Source: Mycoplasmopsis equigenitalium
GTDB taxonomy: Bacteria > Bacillota_I > Bacilli_A > Mycoplasmatales > Metamycoplasmataceae
NCBI RefSeq assembly: GCF_024498255.1
Contig: NZ_CP101808.1
Span: forward strand, 186,001 to 250,000
Direction of reading: 5' to 3'
DNA: 64,000 nucleotides
Part shown: positions 1 to 10,375 of the stretch, one piece after another
How positions within the stretch are numbered: position 1 is the stretch's first letter
How the letters are laid out: every line of letters starts with the position of its first letter
Notes under the pieces: model-generated
Told to the model about the DNA's origin: nothing
Seen by the model: the letters and a program-made list of their open reading frames with translations, nothing else
Database searches by the model: none
Program-made: the position numbers and the translations under genes

Positions 1-271
1 ATCATTTCACAATATTTAATATTTTGAAAACAACACAAAAACAGCATTCAAAAAGAATGTTGTTTTTTAGAATCGCCATAAAAAGAGTAATACAATATAT
101 AAATCAGAAATGCTTTAAGTGCATAAGAATTATTATATGTAAAGATATGTTTTATGAAGTCTTGAGATTTTATTGATCGAATGTATTTTAGTGTTATGTT
201 TAAACATATAAGTTGTATATCAATGTGTAAAAAATATTTCAAAACTTTTGTATAGGTATGTTGGATTTATG
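1..271. other. AT-rich stretch without a convincing gene
   Basis: Only a 64-codon minus-strand frame is open here (48-242). It lacks a Shine-Dalgarno, has no recognisable motif, and lies downstream of the tRNA terminator. I see no gene, RNA or repeat that I can support. Confidence 0.5.
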
Positions 272-301
272 AAAAATAAAAAAGACGATGAGAACCGTCT
301 T
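272..301 (-). terminator. Rho-independent terminator after tRNA-Trp
   Basis: On the minus strand AAGACG pairs with CGTCTT, followed by a T-rich tract (TTTTTATTTTT). It sits just downstream of the tRNA. Confidence 0.75.
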
Positions 302-310
302 GCTTTTATC

Positions 311-384
311 TGGCGGGGGTTGTAGGAATCGAACCCACACAAACAGGTTTGGAATCTGTAGTACTGCCACTATACTAAACCCCC
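311..384 (-). tRNA. trnW: tRNA-Trp (anticodon CCA)
   Basis: A 74-nt cloverleaf read on the minus strand. The acceptor GGGGGTT pairs with AACCCCC, the discriminator base is G, and the CCA end is encoded. The anticodon loop TTCCAAA places CCA at positions 34-36. The T arm has GTGGG/CCTAC around TTCGATT. The A.C mismatch at the top of the anticodon stem is unusual. It decodes UGG. The UGA codons used across the window need a second tRNA-Trp(UCA), which is not in this window. Gly(TCC) was considered, but the anticodon stem then fails to pair. Confidence 0.88.
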
Positions 385-420
385 AGTTATTTTATTTTAA
401 CATAATAAAACATAGGTGGT

Positions 421-2121
421 TTATTTCTTAAACAAAAAGTGTTCATAAACGTTTTTAGCATCTTTTTTTGAAAGCGTTTCCTCCAACTCTTTTAGTGATG
501 CATTTTTAATATTTTCATAGCTTTTAAAATAATTTAATAATTGTTTTATTTTTTGTTCGTTAATATTTGGTATTTCTTTGAGTGAATCAGTCATAATTAG
601 TTTGTGGTTTGCTTTGTTTAATTTAATTTTAGCGCGAGCATCAACTTGCTCTTGAATTCTTCTTAAATAATCAAGTGAGCTTTGATTAGTTAAGTAAATT
701 TCTTTATTATTAAAAATAATATGACTAGTCATATGAGCATCATTTTTAACTAAACCAACAACATTTATATCAATGTTGTTAGTCTTTAATATATCTTTTA
801 TAGCAGTAATTTGCGGTTTTCCTCCATCAACAAAAATTACATCTATTTCTATGTTTTTCAACATTTTATACTCAATTATATTGTTTATTGTTTTTCGCAT
901 TAGAGTAAAATCGTCTGTTGAATTGCTGCTTAATTTATAGTAGCGATGAAGAGGTTTATATTCTTTGCCGTTCAAATAAAAATTTACAGCACCAATTTTA
1001 TTTTCCTGGCCCGTGTGAGAAATATCCAAAATAACAAAATTAGCAAGTTTTTCAATATTTAAATCATTAGCAATATCTGTTAATGAATTGCGGATTTCGT
1101 TTTCGCTTTGCAGATATGTTTCAATATTAATTTTTATTGAATCTTCTAAGTAATTCATCACAGCTTTTAATTCGCCTTTTTGAGGAAACAAAAATTTTGT
1201 ATCCATTATGTCTAAATTAGGATTCTGAAAATCCTCGTTGAGCACAACGTATTTAGGCAATAAATAACGGGTATAGAAATGTTTTAAAAAACTTTCTGTC
1301 GCCGTTTTAAGATCAGCGCTAGAATTGCCATTTTCGAAGATTTGTCCCACCTGTAATCCATTACGGTAGAAAATTCCCTGCACGTAAAATTTATCGTTAT
1401 TTTGTTTAAAGCAAAAAGCATCAAAATTATCTACTTTGTTAAGTATAAAAAATTGCTTACTTTCAAAATCACTAATCGCATTTAATACTTTTTTAATACG
1501 GTTTGATTCTTCAAACATATATTTTGTAGCATATGTTTCTTCTTTGGCTACGAGTTCATTTTTAAAGGTTTTAATATTTTTTAAGATATTTTTTGCCTGT
1601 TCAAATTTTGTTTTTCAAAATTCATTATCTTTGCGTTTTATAAACAACCCGTTTTCAGTACAAACAATTGATTCTAGAATTTTACCTAATTTGCTAGCAC
1701 CAAAACTTGGAACAAAAGGTCCGACAATAATGGTTGTTTCATCATCTTTGGTTGGTGTATAAATTTTTGTAAATGATAGTCCATTATCTTTTTGTTTAAT
1801 TTTCAAGTATGGATAAGAACGATCATCCATTAGTAAGATGTTATATTTTGGTCGTAATTTTTTTATATAGCTTTGTTCTAGTAATAAGGCATCTTTTTCA
1901 TTTTTGGAAATAATAAACTCGAAACCATAAATATGTTTTAGCATTGATGTAGTTTTGTAAGAATTAATACTGCCTTTGAAGTATTGCATCATACGTTTTT
2001 TTAAATTGATTGCTTTTCCAACATAAATAACTTCATCAAATTTATTTTTTCATAAATAAATCCCTGGAGCAGCAGGGACATTTGTTAGCAAATTAATATC
2101 AAATGGGCTTTCGGTTTTCAT
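421..2121 (-). CDS. uvrC: Excinuclease ABC subunit C
   Basis: UvrC makes the dual incisions flanking a lesion in nucleotide excision repair with UvrA and UvrB. The 566 codons read through an in-frame TGA. The N-terminal GIY-YIG nuclease is seen as APGIYLWK...VIYVGKA (about residues 15-40). The C-terminal RNase H-like nuclease shows VILDISHTG (about 362) and FVDGGKPQI (about 430), and a helix-hairpin-helix tail follows. The length is slightly short for the family. The start is the ATG seven bases after a minus-strand TATAAT, with no Shine-Dalgarno, so the message is probably leaderless. uvrA is also in the window, at 20.6 kb; uvrB is not. Confidence 0.95.
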
Positions 2122-2128
2122 TATTAAA

Positions 2129-2134
2129 ATTATA
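2129..2134 (-). promoter_or_regulatory. -10 box of uvrC (leaderless)
   Basis: TATAAT on the minus strand, then seven bases, then the uvrC ATG. There is no room for a leader with a ribosome-binding site. Confidence 0.55.
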
Positions 2135-2139
2135 CTATT

Positions 2140-3288
2140 CTAGTTGTCTTTGTAGACATACACATAACCATCAACTTTTTTAATTTTGCTAATAGTAAAG
2201 AAGGAATTAGGGTCGTACGAACGAATTATTTCTAACAAATCATCCGTGTCTAAATACATACACGTTGTTACGATGACGGTTTGTGATTGGTTGTTGTAGC
2301 CACCCGTTGCTTCGTAAATAGTTAGTGTATAAGGTTTGTGATGTTCGATAATATGGTTTCGTATTTCGTTTGCTTTTGTTGTGTAGATTTCAGCGCGTAC
2401 TAAACTATATTTAGGAAATAGGTTATTAAGTAGTGCGCTAAATAACAGGCTCATCGAGATAGCGGCAAGCATACTTGGTGAAAACAATAAACTAATATCA
2501 TATGCGCTAACATTGTATTCGGTGATATTGTGTAATTTAATATTTTCTGAAACCGGAATATAACTACCCATTATATAGCCAACGATGAAAAAAATTAAAT
2601 TACAGATAGTTAAAACCGTACCAAAATCTTTATATTTTGTTTTAGCGATATAAACACCAATAAAATCTGGACCCCCGGTTGAGCTGTTAACAATTAAAAG
2701 AATTGTGCAGTTAATTGCAAAATACGCACCTCAAATTAACATGTATAAAAATACAGAAAGTTGTTTGTAAGCGTCGTTTGGATATGTTCAAGACACAAAA
2801 TTAAAATCATATTGTTGCATTGCTGCTGGTAGATTTTCATCTAAATGGCTAAAAATGTAAACATCTTTGATGTGAGGGATTAGCGAAAATGCCGCAGCGA
2901 ACACTGAGTTGAAAACAATGTAAAGTAGTGAAAGAAAACTAAATTCTTTAGAGATTTTTTTTCAACTAAAAATAATTAATGGAATGTTGAAAAAACAATT
3001 GATTCCTCAAAAAAGCAAGGTGAAAACTAAATATGATGTATCTTTCGAGTAACCATTTTTACGCATTAAAAAATATGCTAAACGACCAAAACCTTGCGAA
3101 ATTGCTTCAAGGCCAGGAATATACATTCCGGTGTTTTGGATTAAAAATACTGCTACAATTGCGGTAAAAAAACTAAGTAAAATTGTTACCAAAGACTTTT
3201 TTCAAAGTTTGGTTAATTTATACATACTTTTAAATAAATATAGCCGATCGCGGAAGGCGACACGCATTGTTGTCTTTTTTTGGTTCAT
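2140..3288 (-). CDS. YitT/DUF2179 family membrane protein
   Basis: A 382-residue integral membrane protein. Hydrophobic segments run through the first 250 residues (for example LVTILLSFFTAIVAVFLI). The last 100 residues form a soluble domain with the DUF2179 pattern: YTLTIYEATGGY, VTTCMYLDTDDLLEIIRSYDP, then a final aromatic strand VYVYKDN. The family is widespread in Firmicutes and Mollicutes and its substrate is not established. The start at 3288 follows TATAAT by six bases. An in-frame ATG at 3267 is an alternative. It ends 18 bases before uvrC begins, so it may be co-transcribed with it. Confidence 0.8.
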
Positions 3289-3294
3289 ATTCTA

Positions 3295-3300
3295 ATTATA
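3295..3300 (-). promoter_or_regulatory. -10 box of the YitT-like gene
   Basis: TATAAT on the minus strand, then TAGAAT, then the ATG at 3288. Leaderless arrangement. Confidence 0.5.
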
Positions 3301-3309
3301 TTAAATTAT

Positions 3310-3852
3310 TTAGTTTAAGTAGGCTAGAAATAAGACTTTATTTTGTCCAAACTTTTTAGTTTTTAACTTATTAAAACCATCTGTATTTATTTGTTCTTCA
3401 AAACGCGTTTCGACAATTAAGATGCCATCATTTTTTAATAGTTTTTTTGTATAAATTTGATGTATAACATCATTGAGTAATTTGGTTTCTAGATATGGCG
3501 GATCTAAGTAGATAACGTCATACTTAAATTTACATTTTTCAAGAAAAAACGTTGCGTTTTCTTGAAAAAGTTCATAGTTTTGTATTTGTAAATTTGTTAA
3601 ATTTTGTTTGATAATTGTTGCATTATTTTTATCAATTTCGATAAAATGTGTTTTTTCAAATCCATTGCTAATTGCTTCGATTCCAATTGAACCACAACCG
3701 GCAAAAAGGTCTAAAAAAAGTTTTTTATTTTCTTTAAATCTTAAGCTGTTAAAAACTACTTCTTTTACTCGATCTTGTGTGGGACGAGCAGAGTCCAATT
3801 TTGGCTGCTTAATTAAACGATGGCGATACTTGCCAGAAATTATTCTAATCAT
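3310..3852 (-). CDS. rsmD: 16S rRNA (guanine-966 N2)-methyltransferase
   Basis: 180 residues with the class I SAM-dependent methyltransferase fold. The opening MIRIISGKYRHRLI and the TQDRVKEVVFNSL segment are typical of RsmD. The SAM-binding loop is LDLFAGCGSIGIEA (about residues 47-60), and the catalytic motif is YLDPPY (about 115), of the N-methyltransferase D/N-PPY class. It modifies a guanine in the small-subunit rRNA during ribosome assembly. It is transcribed divergently from def with only 28 bases between the two start codons, so their promoters must overlap. Confidence 0.92.
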   Translation of the reverse strand: MIRIISGKYRHRLIKQPKLDSARPTQDRVKEVVFNSLRFKENKKLFLDLFAGCGSIGIEAISNGFEKTHFIEIDKNNATIIKQNLTNLQIQNYELFQENATFFLEKCKFKYDVIYLDPPYLETKLLNDVIHQIYTKKLLKNDGILIVETRFEEQINTDGFNKLKTKKFGQNKVLFLAYLN

Positions 3853-3867
3853 TATATTAATATAATA

Positions 3868-3873
3868 TATAAT
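3868..3873 (+). promoter_or_regulatory. -10 box of def; overlaps the rsmD promoter region
   Basis: TATAAT followed by ATTTACT and the def ATG. The 28-base gap to rsmD is all A and T except one C, and also carries TATATT six bases from the rsmD ATG on the other strand. Confidence 0.5.
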
Positions 3874-3880
3874 ATTTACT

Positions 3881-4429
3881 ATGTTTGAAGTTAAATTAGT
3901 AGAATTACCAGCTAAGGTGTTAAGAAGAATTTCGAAAGAAGTTAGCTTACCTTTATCAGAAGAAGATGATTTGTTAGCGCAAAAAATGATTTACCATGTA
4001 ACTGATTCGCAACAACCAAACACTAAATTTCGACCAGCAGTCGGGGTCGCAGCAGTACAATATGGGATTGAAAAGCGAATGTTCTATTTTCGTGTACCCG
4101 ACGAAAATAATAAGATTATCGTTGAAGATTTACTAATTAATCCTAAGTATATTGCTAAAAGCGACCAAATGATTGCTATCTCGGTAGGTGAAGGTTGTTT
4201 ATCAGTTAATGAAAAATACCCTAATCAAGAGGGGTATATTTATCGTCCTGCGCGTGTAGTCGTAACTGGTTATTCATACTTAAGTAAAAAAGAAGTGACA
4301 CATGACTTGGTTGGTTATCCTGCTGTTGTGTGTGGTCACGAAATGGATCATCTTGATGGAAAACTTTTTGTTGATCGAATTAACAAGAAAAATCCTTGAA
4401 AGAAGATTAAGGACGCTTTTTACATTTAG
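3881..4429 (+). CDS. def: Peptide deformylase
   Basis: 182 residues. Removes the N-formyl group from nascent proteins. The three family motifs are present: VGVAAVQYG (GxGxAAxQ), EGCLS with the metal-binding cysteine, and CGHEMDHLDG containing HExxH. A TGA near the end (4397-4399) is read as Trp and adds ten codons before TAG. Probably transcribed without a leader. deoB follows after 21 bases and may share the transcript. Confidence 0.95.
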
Positions 4430-4450
4430 CAAACATAACAAAGGAGAAAA

Positions 4451-5656
4451 ATGTCAAAATTCAATCGTGTAATTATGATTGTTACCGATTCCTTAGGAAT
4501 TGGTCCTGATAAAGATCAAAAGAAATGAAACGATACTGGCGCAAATACAATTTATGCGGCAAGTAAAAGTGAAGAATTTGAAATTAAAACTTGAAGAGAT
4601 ATGGGGATTGCTAACATTGCACAATTACACAATGTAATGCCAGTTAAAAAACCAATCGCTTATGTTACAAAAGTGCAAGAAGTTTCTAATGCGAAAGATA
4701 CACTTGCAGGACACTGAGAAATGATGGGAATTAAAACTGAAATCCCATTCCCAACCTTTACCGAAAATGGTTTTCCTGACGAATTAATTAAAGAATTGGA
4801 AAAAGCTTTTGACGGACGTAAAATTGTTGGAAATAAATCAGCTTCAGGAACAGAAATTATTGATGAACTAGCACACGAAGAACGTGACAATAACGGGATT
4901 ATTGTTTATACATCATTTGATTCGGTGCTTCAAATTTGTGCTCACGAAGAAATTATCGGTTTAGATAATCTTTATCGTTATGCAAAGGCTGCCCGTGCAA
5001 TTTGTAGTTCACGGCCAGAGTGAAATGTAGGTCGGATTATTGCCCGCCCATATGTTGGTACACCAGGTAACTATACAAGAACTTTTAATCGTCACGATTA
5101 TGCCAATAAACCTGAGCACACAATTCTAAACAAATTACAAGACAAAGGTGTTAAAGTGATTTCGGTTGGTAAAATCAACGATATTTATGTTGGAAACGGA
5201 ATTGATGAGAAATATCCTACCAAATCAGACCCTGAAAATATGGATCAAACTATTGATTTGGTAATGAAAGATACCAAGAACGAACTTATTTTTACCAACT
5301 TAGTGCAATTTGATAGTCATTATGGACATCGTCGTAATGTTGATGGATACGCTAAAAATATTTCGATTTTCGATTTAAAACTTAAGAAATTAATTAGTGT
5401 TATGAAAGATGATGATTTATTAATTATTACTTCAGACCACGGAAACGATCCTTCATATCCTGGTTTTAACCACACAAGAGAACTTTTACCATTAACAATT
5501 TATTCAAAATCATTTAAAAAACCACGTGTTTTTGGAACAAATGATAAGAAAAATCAGGTAACTGGTTTAGGAACAGCAGGCAATATTATTGCTAGAAACT
5601 TTGGTGTTGATATTGTTCTTGAAACAGGTGATGATGTTTTTGACGAACTAGTTTAG
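4451..5656 (+). CDS. deoB: Phosphopentomutase
   Basis: 401 residues. Interconverts ribose (or deoxyribose) 1- and 5-phosphates, linking nucleoside salvage to central metabolism. It is an alkaline-phosphatase superfamily enzyme. Metal-binding elements visible are VTDSLGIG near the N-terminus, the GTEIIDEL region, and ITSDHGNDPSYPGFNHTRELLP near residue 340. The start is fixed by AAGGAGA ten bases upstream. It ends at a strong hairpin shared with the convergent DUF2188 gene. Confidence 0.95.
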
Positions 5657-5664
5657 AGATATAA

Positions 5665-5696
5665 TAAAACGAGCGTAAAGGCTCGTTTTATTTTTC
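5665..5696. terminator. Bidirectional terminator deoB / DUF2188 protein
   Basis: AAAACGAGC pairs with GCTCGTTTT around a six-base loop. The stop codon of the minus-strand gene (5688-5690) lies in the 3' arm. Confidence 0.85.
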
Positions 5697-6440
5697 CTGT
5701 TTATGACTTACGCCAGCACGAATAGCGCCATTTGTTTTGTGCAAGACAACGCCAATTCCTTGTGTTTTTGCTAAGTTATTTGCATAATCATATGCTTCTT
5801 TTTGTGTTTTAAAAATAATAAGTGCTTTTTTAGCTTTGGCTTTTTTCACAATTCAACCACGGTCACTTGGAAGAACGTGATATCTTTTAATTAATTTGTT
5901 CTTTTTATTAGATACACCATCACGAATTCCGCCTGTTTTTTTGTGGATTAACATTCCCGCTTCTTGATTTTTAGATAAGATTTTAGCATATTCGATAGCT
6001 TCATTTTGTGTGTCAAAAAGTTTAATTGCACGTTGGCCTTTTGCTTTTTTAACTTGTCATTTATCATCTTTTAAGGTAACATGGTAAATGTTTGGTGTTT
6101 TGTTTTCTTTATGTGAAAACCCACTTCTAATTTGTCCTGATGTTCGATGTATTACAACGCCCGCCTTTTGGTTTTTTGCTAGTTTATCAGCAAATGAAAT
6201 TGCTTCTTTTTGTGTTTTGAAAGTTTTAAGAATTTTAAGTGCGCCCACTTTTTTAACTTGTCAACGATCGTCCTTATTAAATGTAATGTGGTATGTATTT
6301 GGTTTTTTGATGATTTTTTGTACATCCTGTGTGGCGTCCGAATCATCGTGGTTATAGACAAGTACGTCAGTCTCTTGTGTTGTTTCGAATTCTTGTTTTT
6401 GTTCTTGTTCTAATGTTTCGTTATCAATAAGAATATTCAT
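5688..6440 (-). CDS. Three tandem DUF2188 domains
   Basis: 250 residues. After an acidic, glutamine-rich N-terminal segment of about 55 residues come three copies of a roughly 63-residue unit. Each unit runs YH(I/V).....W.VKKA......F.TQ.EA...A..L.K.Q..G...H...G.IR.G.S. The pattern matches DUF2188 (W-VK, TQKEAI, and a terminal Gly-x-Ile-Arg). The function of the family is unknown. There is no signal peptide or membrane segment, so it is likely cytosolic, and the basic units could bind nucleic acid (inference). The start has AAGGA nine bases upstream. Confidence 0.8.
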
Positions 6441-6452
6441 TTTGTTTTTTCC

Positions 6453-7181
6453 TTAAAGGTCGATATTATGGAAAACTTCTTGAACGTCTTCGTCATCTTC
6501 AAGTTTTTCAATTGAAGCGAGAATTTTTTGAGTTCGTTCTTCATCTAATTCAACATATGAATTTGGAACATAAGTGACCGCTGAGTGTTCGAATTTTTCG
6601 ATTTTAAATTCTTTTTCAATACTTTCTGATAATTTTTGAAAATCGCTGGGTGCACACGTAATTGAAATAATTCCTTCTTCATTTTCAATTTCTTCAGCAC
6701 CGTTTTCAATTGCGAATTCAGTCAAGGCATCTTCGTTTACTAATTTATCGCTAATTTGAATTAATCCCTTTTGGTCAAAAACGTAGGGCATTGTACCAAC
6801 CTTACCGATTGTTCCGTTTTGCTTATTGAAATATGCCTTCATATTCGAGCTAAGACGATTAAAGTTATCTGATAAGCATGAGATTAAAATGGTTACTCCA
6901 CCTGAAACTACGCCCGAATAAAGATATTCAACAAAGTTGGCACCATCATTATTTCCGCCTGCTGCTTTTTGAATTGCTTTTTCAATGTTTGCTTTTGGCA
7001 TAGATTGTGATTTTGCTTTTGAGATCGCCAATCTTAATGCCGGATTCATATTTGGATCAGTTCCGCCATGTGCAGCGGCAACGTAAATTTCTTTAGATAG
7101 TTTTTGGAAAGCAACACCTCTTTTAGCATCTTGTGCGCCTTTGCGGTGTTGAATGTTTGCTCATTTTGAGTGTCCTGCCAT
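6453..7181 (-). CDS. yebC: YebC/PmpR family protein
   Basis: 242 residues beginning [20 protein letters not shown], the hallmark N-terminus of the family. Further blocks are GGTDPNMNPALRLAI and GTMPYVFDQKGLI. Members were long called transcriptional regulators, and newer work assigns some of them to relieving ribosome stalling at proline-rich sequences. The start is supported by AAAGGAT upstream and lies one base from the nadE stop codon, so translation of the two is probably coupled. Confidence 0.93.
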
Positions 7182-7182
7182 A

Positions 7183-7998
7183 TTATCCTTTCTTATTTAT
7201 TACTTCAAAAATTGTTTTAGGTCTATGCGCCATTTGGCGTTTATGTTCACTAATATTGTGTAAATATTTTATTCTATTAATTTCATTTTCTGACAAATTA
7301 GTTTTTTCATCCATTAAGTATAAATCAAGTTTCTTATACGAAATTTGCATTTCTTCTTCATCGGTTTGCGAATTTCATAAATCTGCGCTTGGTTTTTTAT
7401 TAATGATCGAATCAGGAACTTCAAGGTATTTTGCTAATAATCTTACTTCCGATTTTAATAGGTTGCCAAGTGGAAACATATCAGCGGCGCCATCACCATG
7501 TTTTGTAAAGTAACCTGTATATCATTCATCATAGTTATCTGTGCCGCAGACAAGATAATTATTTTCTTGAGCTATTGCGTATAAAATCATCATTCTAAGG
7601 CGAGGCATAATATTAATTTTTGCAGCATTATTTGTTAATTTTAAATTTAACAATAAATTATTGTATTCCAATGATAAGTCAATATTTTCTATTGAAATAT
7701 TAAACTTTTTGCTTAGAAGATTTATGTCGTTTCCGTGCGTTTTATTAAGACTATTTATTGGCATTGAAATTGCTTTAATATTGTTTTTAAAAGCTAACTT
7801 TGCAAGGGCTAAAGTTAGTGCTGAATCAATTCCTCCCGAAATTCCAATTACTACACCTTTTGAGTTCGATGATTGAACCTTTTCTTGCATTCAATTTACA
7901 AGATAATCAATATATTTTTTTGCATATTCCATTGTCATTGGATGAAGTTGTAGATTTGTATCTAAAAGACGTGTAGTTGATTTGCTATTTACTTTCAT
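7183..7998 (-). CDS. nadE: NH3-dependent NAD+ synthetase
   Basis: 271 residues. Amidates nicotinic acid adenine dinucleotide to NAD+ using ammonia. The N-type ATP pyrophosphatase P-loop is GISGGIDSALTLALAK (about residue 45). The second active-site block CGTDNYDEWYTGYFTKHGDGAADMF includes a TGA-encoded Trp. No glutaminase domain is present, so free ammonia is used. The start at 7998 has a TATAAT about 15 bases upstream and no clear Shine-Dalgarno. yebC follows immediately. Confidence 0.93.
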
Positions 7999-8054
7999 AT
8001 TATTATTAACTTTATTATACTTAATTAAATTTAAACATAAATAGCAATTTTGAT

Positions 8055-8060
8055 TACAAT
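8055..8060 (+). promoter_or_regulatory. -10 box of mnmG (leaderless)
   Basis: TACAAT, six bases, then the mnmG ATG at 8067. No Shine-Dalgarno. Confidence 0.5.
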
Positions 8061-8066
8061 ATTAGC

Positions 8067-9908
8067 ATGGAAAAGTCACAATATAGTTATGATGCTGTTG
8101 TAATTGGTGCTGGTCATGCGGGTCTAGAGGCCGCTTTTGCTTTGGCAAAATTAGGTAAAAAGACTGCGCTTGTAACGTTAGATATTACACGAATGGGTAT
8201 GATGCCATGTAATCCAAGTATAGGTGGACCCGCCAAAGGAATAATTACCCGGGAAATTGATGCTCTAGGCGGAATGCAGGCTTATTGGGCTGATAAAACA
8301 AAGATTCAAATTAAGCTTCTTAACGAATCAAAAGGACCTGCTGTTCGCGCTTTACGAGCTCAAATCGATAAAGAAAAGTATAGTTTAGCGGTAGCAAACA
8401 GTGCGAAAAAACAAAAGAATCTAACTGTTATTGAAGATATGGTTGTTGATATTTTAGTAAAGAATAACGCAGTTGACGCCCTAGTTTTACAAAGCGGCAA
8501 AATTCTTAAAACGAAAGCAATTGTGGTGACAACTGGAACATACATGGACGCTCGTATTCTTCGAGGTAACGTTGTGACAATTAGTGGGCCAGACAATCAA
8601 AAAACAACTAATTTATTAAGTGCATCACTTCGCAAAATTGGCCTAGATATTCAAAGATTAAAAACAGGAACGCCACCAAGAATTTATAGCGATAGTATAG
8701 ATTTTAGTCAAGTTGAAAAAGAAAATCTAGGAAATTATGAGTTTACATTTAGCGATAACCCTGACATGAAACTTGATAATCAAATATCATGCTATTTAAC
8801 GTATACAACAAAAAAAACTCATGAAATTATTATGCAGAATCTTGATAAATCTGCAATGTATTCAGGTTTAATCAGAGGTATTGGTCCGCGCTATTGCCCC
8901 TCAATTGAAGATAAAATTGTTAAGTTTGCTGATAAAGATAGGCATCAAATTTTCTTCGAGCCAGAGACAGATAAACAAGATGTTATGTACATTAATGGGT
9001 TATCAACTTCTATGCCAGTTGAGGTACAAAAAGAAATAATTAAGACTATTCCTGGCCTTGCTAATGCCCGTGTACAAAAATGAGCATACGCCATTGAATA
9101 TGATGCTATTAATCCACTCAACTTAAAGAAAAGTCTTGAAACTAAAAAGATAAGTAATTTATTTATGGCTGGACAAATTAATGGCACCAGTGGCTATGAG
9201 GAAGCGGCTGCACAAGGACTGATTGCTGGTATTAATGCAGCAAGAAAGCTTGATTGTAAAGAACCAATTATCATCGCTAGAAATGATGGATATATTGGTG
9301 TGCTAATTGATGATCTAACGACAAAAGGTACAAAGGAACCTTATCGCATGCTAACATCGCGTGCCGAATATCGTTTGTTATTGCGAAACGATAATGCCGA
9401 TGAGCGTTTATACAAATACGCGAAAGAAATTAAAATAAAAAGTGCGCAGAAATTAAATTATATAAAAGCAAAATATTTAAAAATTCAAGAGAAAATAAAG
9501 GAATTGCAAGAAAATTTTGTTTCTACTAAATCTGAAATTGCAAAGAAATATGATGTTAAAAATGCTGTAAGTTACTTGCAACTTTTAGCTCGCCCTGAAG
9601 TGGATTATCTTGATATTTTAAGTGATTTTGAGTTTCCGTATGAAGTAATGGTTAATGTTCGTCTAAAAGGTTATATTGACAAGCAAATTAAAGAGGCACA
9701 CAAAATGCAAAAGCTTGAAAGTATTAAAATACCAGAAGACATCAATTATGATGATGTTAATAATATTGCAATTGAGGCACGTATGAAATTAAAAGAAGTT
9801 ATGCCTATGACTATTGGTCAAGCCTCAAGAATTAGCGGCATCAACCCAAGCGATATTCAAATGTTGATTTATTGATTAAAACTTAGGGAAGGTAACAGTG
9901 ACAATTAA
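8067..9908 (+). CDS. mnmG: tRNA uridine-34 5-carboxymethylaminomethyl modification protein MnmG
   Basis: 613 residues, normal for the family. With MnmE it installs the cmnm5 group on the wobble uridine of several tRNAs. The FAD-binding motif [12 protein letters not shown] (about residue 11) and the signatures [16 protein letters not shown] and [11 protein letters not shown] are clear. Late blocks are [18 protein letters not shown] and [12 protein letters not shown]. Two in-frame TGA codons encode Trp. The end overlaps rlmH by 11 bases. MnmE is not in this window. Confidence 0.96.
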
Positions 9909-10332
9909 TTTAATTTGTTTTGGAAAACTGCGCGTTGCTGATCAAGTTCTTTTTGATATGTACCATAAAAAATTGCATAATTGTAAATTTAACTTGATTG
10001 AATTAAAAGAATCAAATAATAAAAACATTGAGTTAAAAGTTAATGCCGAAACTAAAATGGTGCTTGAAAAAATACCAAAGAATTCGATGGTATATTTTTT
10101 AGATTTACGAGGAGATAAAATGGATTCGGTTGATTTTGCAAACAAACTACAGGTTGCAAATATTACTTTTGTGATTGGAGGATCAAATGGTTTTGATCAA
10201 GAGCTGATTAAATCATTTGCTAAAATCTCATTTTCAGACATGACTTTTCCTCACGAATTATTTCGTATTATGTTAATGGAACAAATTTACCGTGGAATTA
10301 AAATCAATGAAAATTCAAATTATCATAAATAA
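9898..10332 (+). CDS. rlmH: 23S rRNA pseudouridine-1915 N3-methyltransferase
   Basis: 144 residues of the SPOUT family. The knot motif FVIGGSNGFD (about residue 97) and the C-terminal FPHELFRIMLMEQIYRG are diagnostic. It methylates the pseudouridine in helix 69 at the subunit interface. The start is GTG, preceded by GGGAAGG, and lies inside the mnmG reading frame, implying translational coupling. Confidence 0.93.
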   Translation: MTINLICFGKLRVADQVLFDMYHKKLHNCKFNLIELKESNNKNIELKVNAETKMVLEKIPKNSMVYFLDLRGDKMDSVDFANKLQVANITFVIGGSNGFDQELIKSFAKISFSDMTFPHELFRIMLMEQIYRGIKINENSNYHK

Positions 10333-10363
10333 TTAACTTAAATCTTAAAAAAATAAATATACT

Positions 10364-10369
10364 TATAGT
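10364..10369 (+). promoter_or_regulatory. -10 box of the ECF S component gene
   Basis: TATAGT, six bases, then ATG at 10376. No Shine-Dalgarno. Confidence 0.45.
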
Positions 10370-10375
10370 ATTAAT

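Noticed and set aside
48..242. Small minus-strand protein at the window start
   Set aside because: No ribosome-binding site, strongly biased composition, no motif.
311..384. tRNA-Gly(TCC) reading of the tRNA
   Set aside because: Shifting the anticodon by one destroys the anticodon stem, and the G discriminator fits tRNA-Trp.
7133..7513. A 126-codon plus-strand frame across the yebC-nadE junction
   Set aside because: Antisense to two conserved genes and without a start signal.
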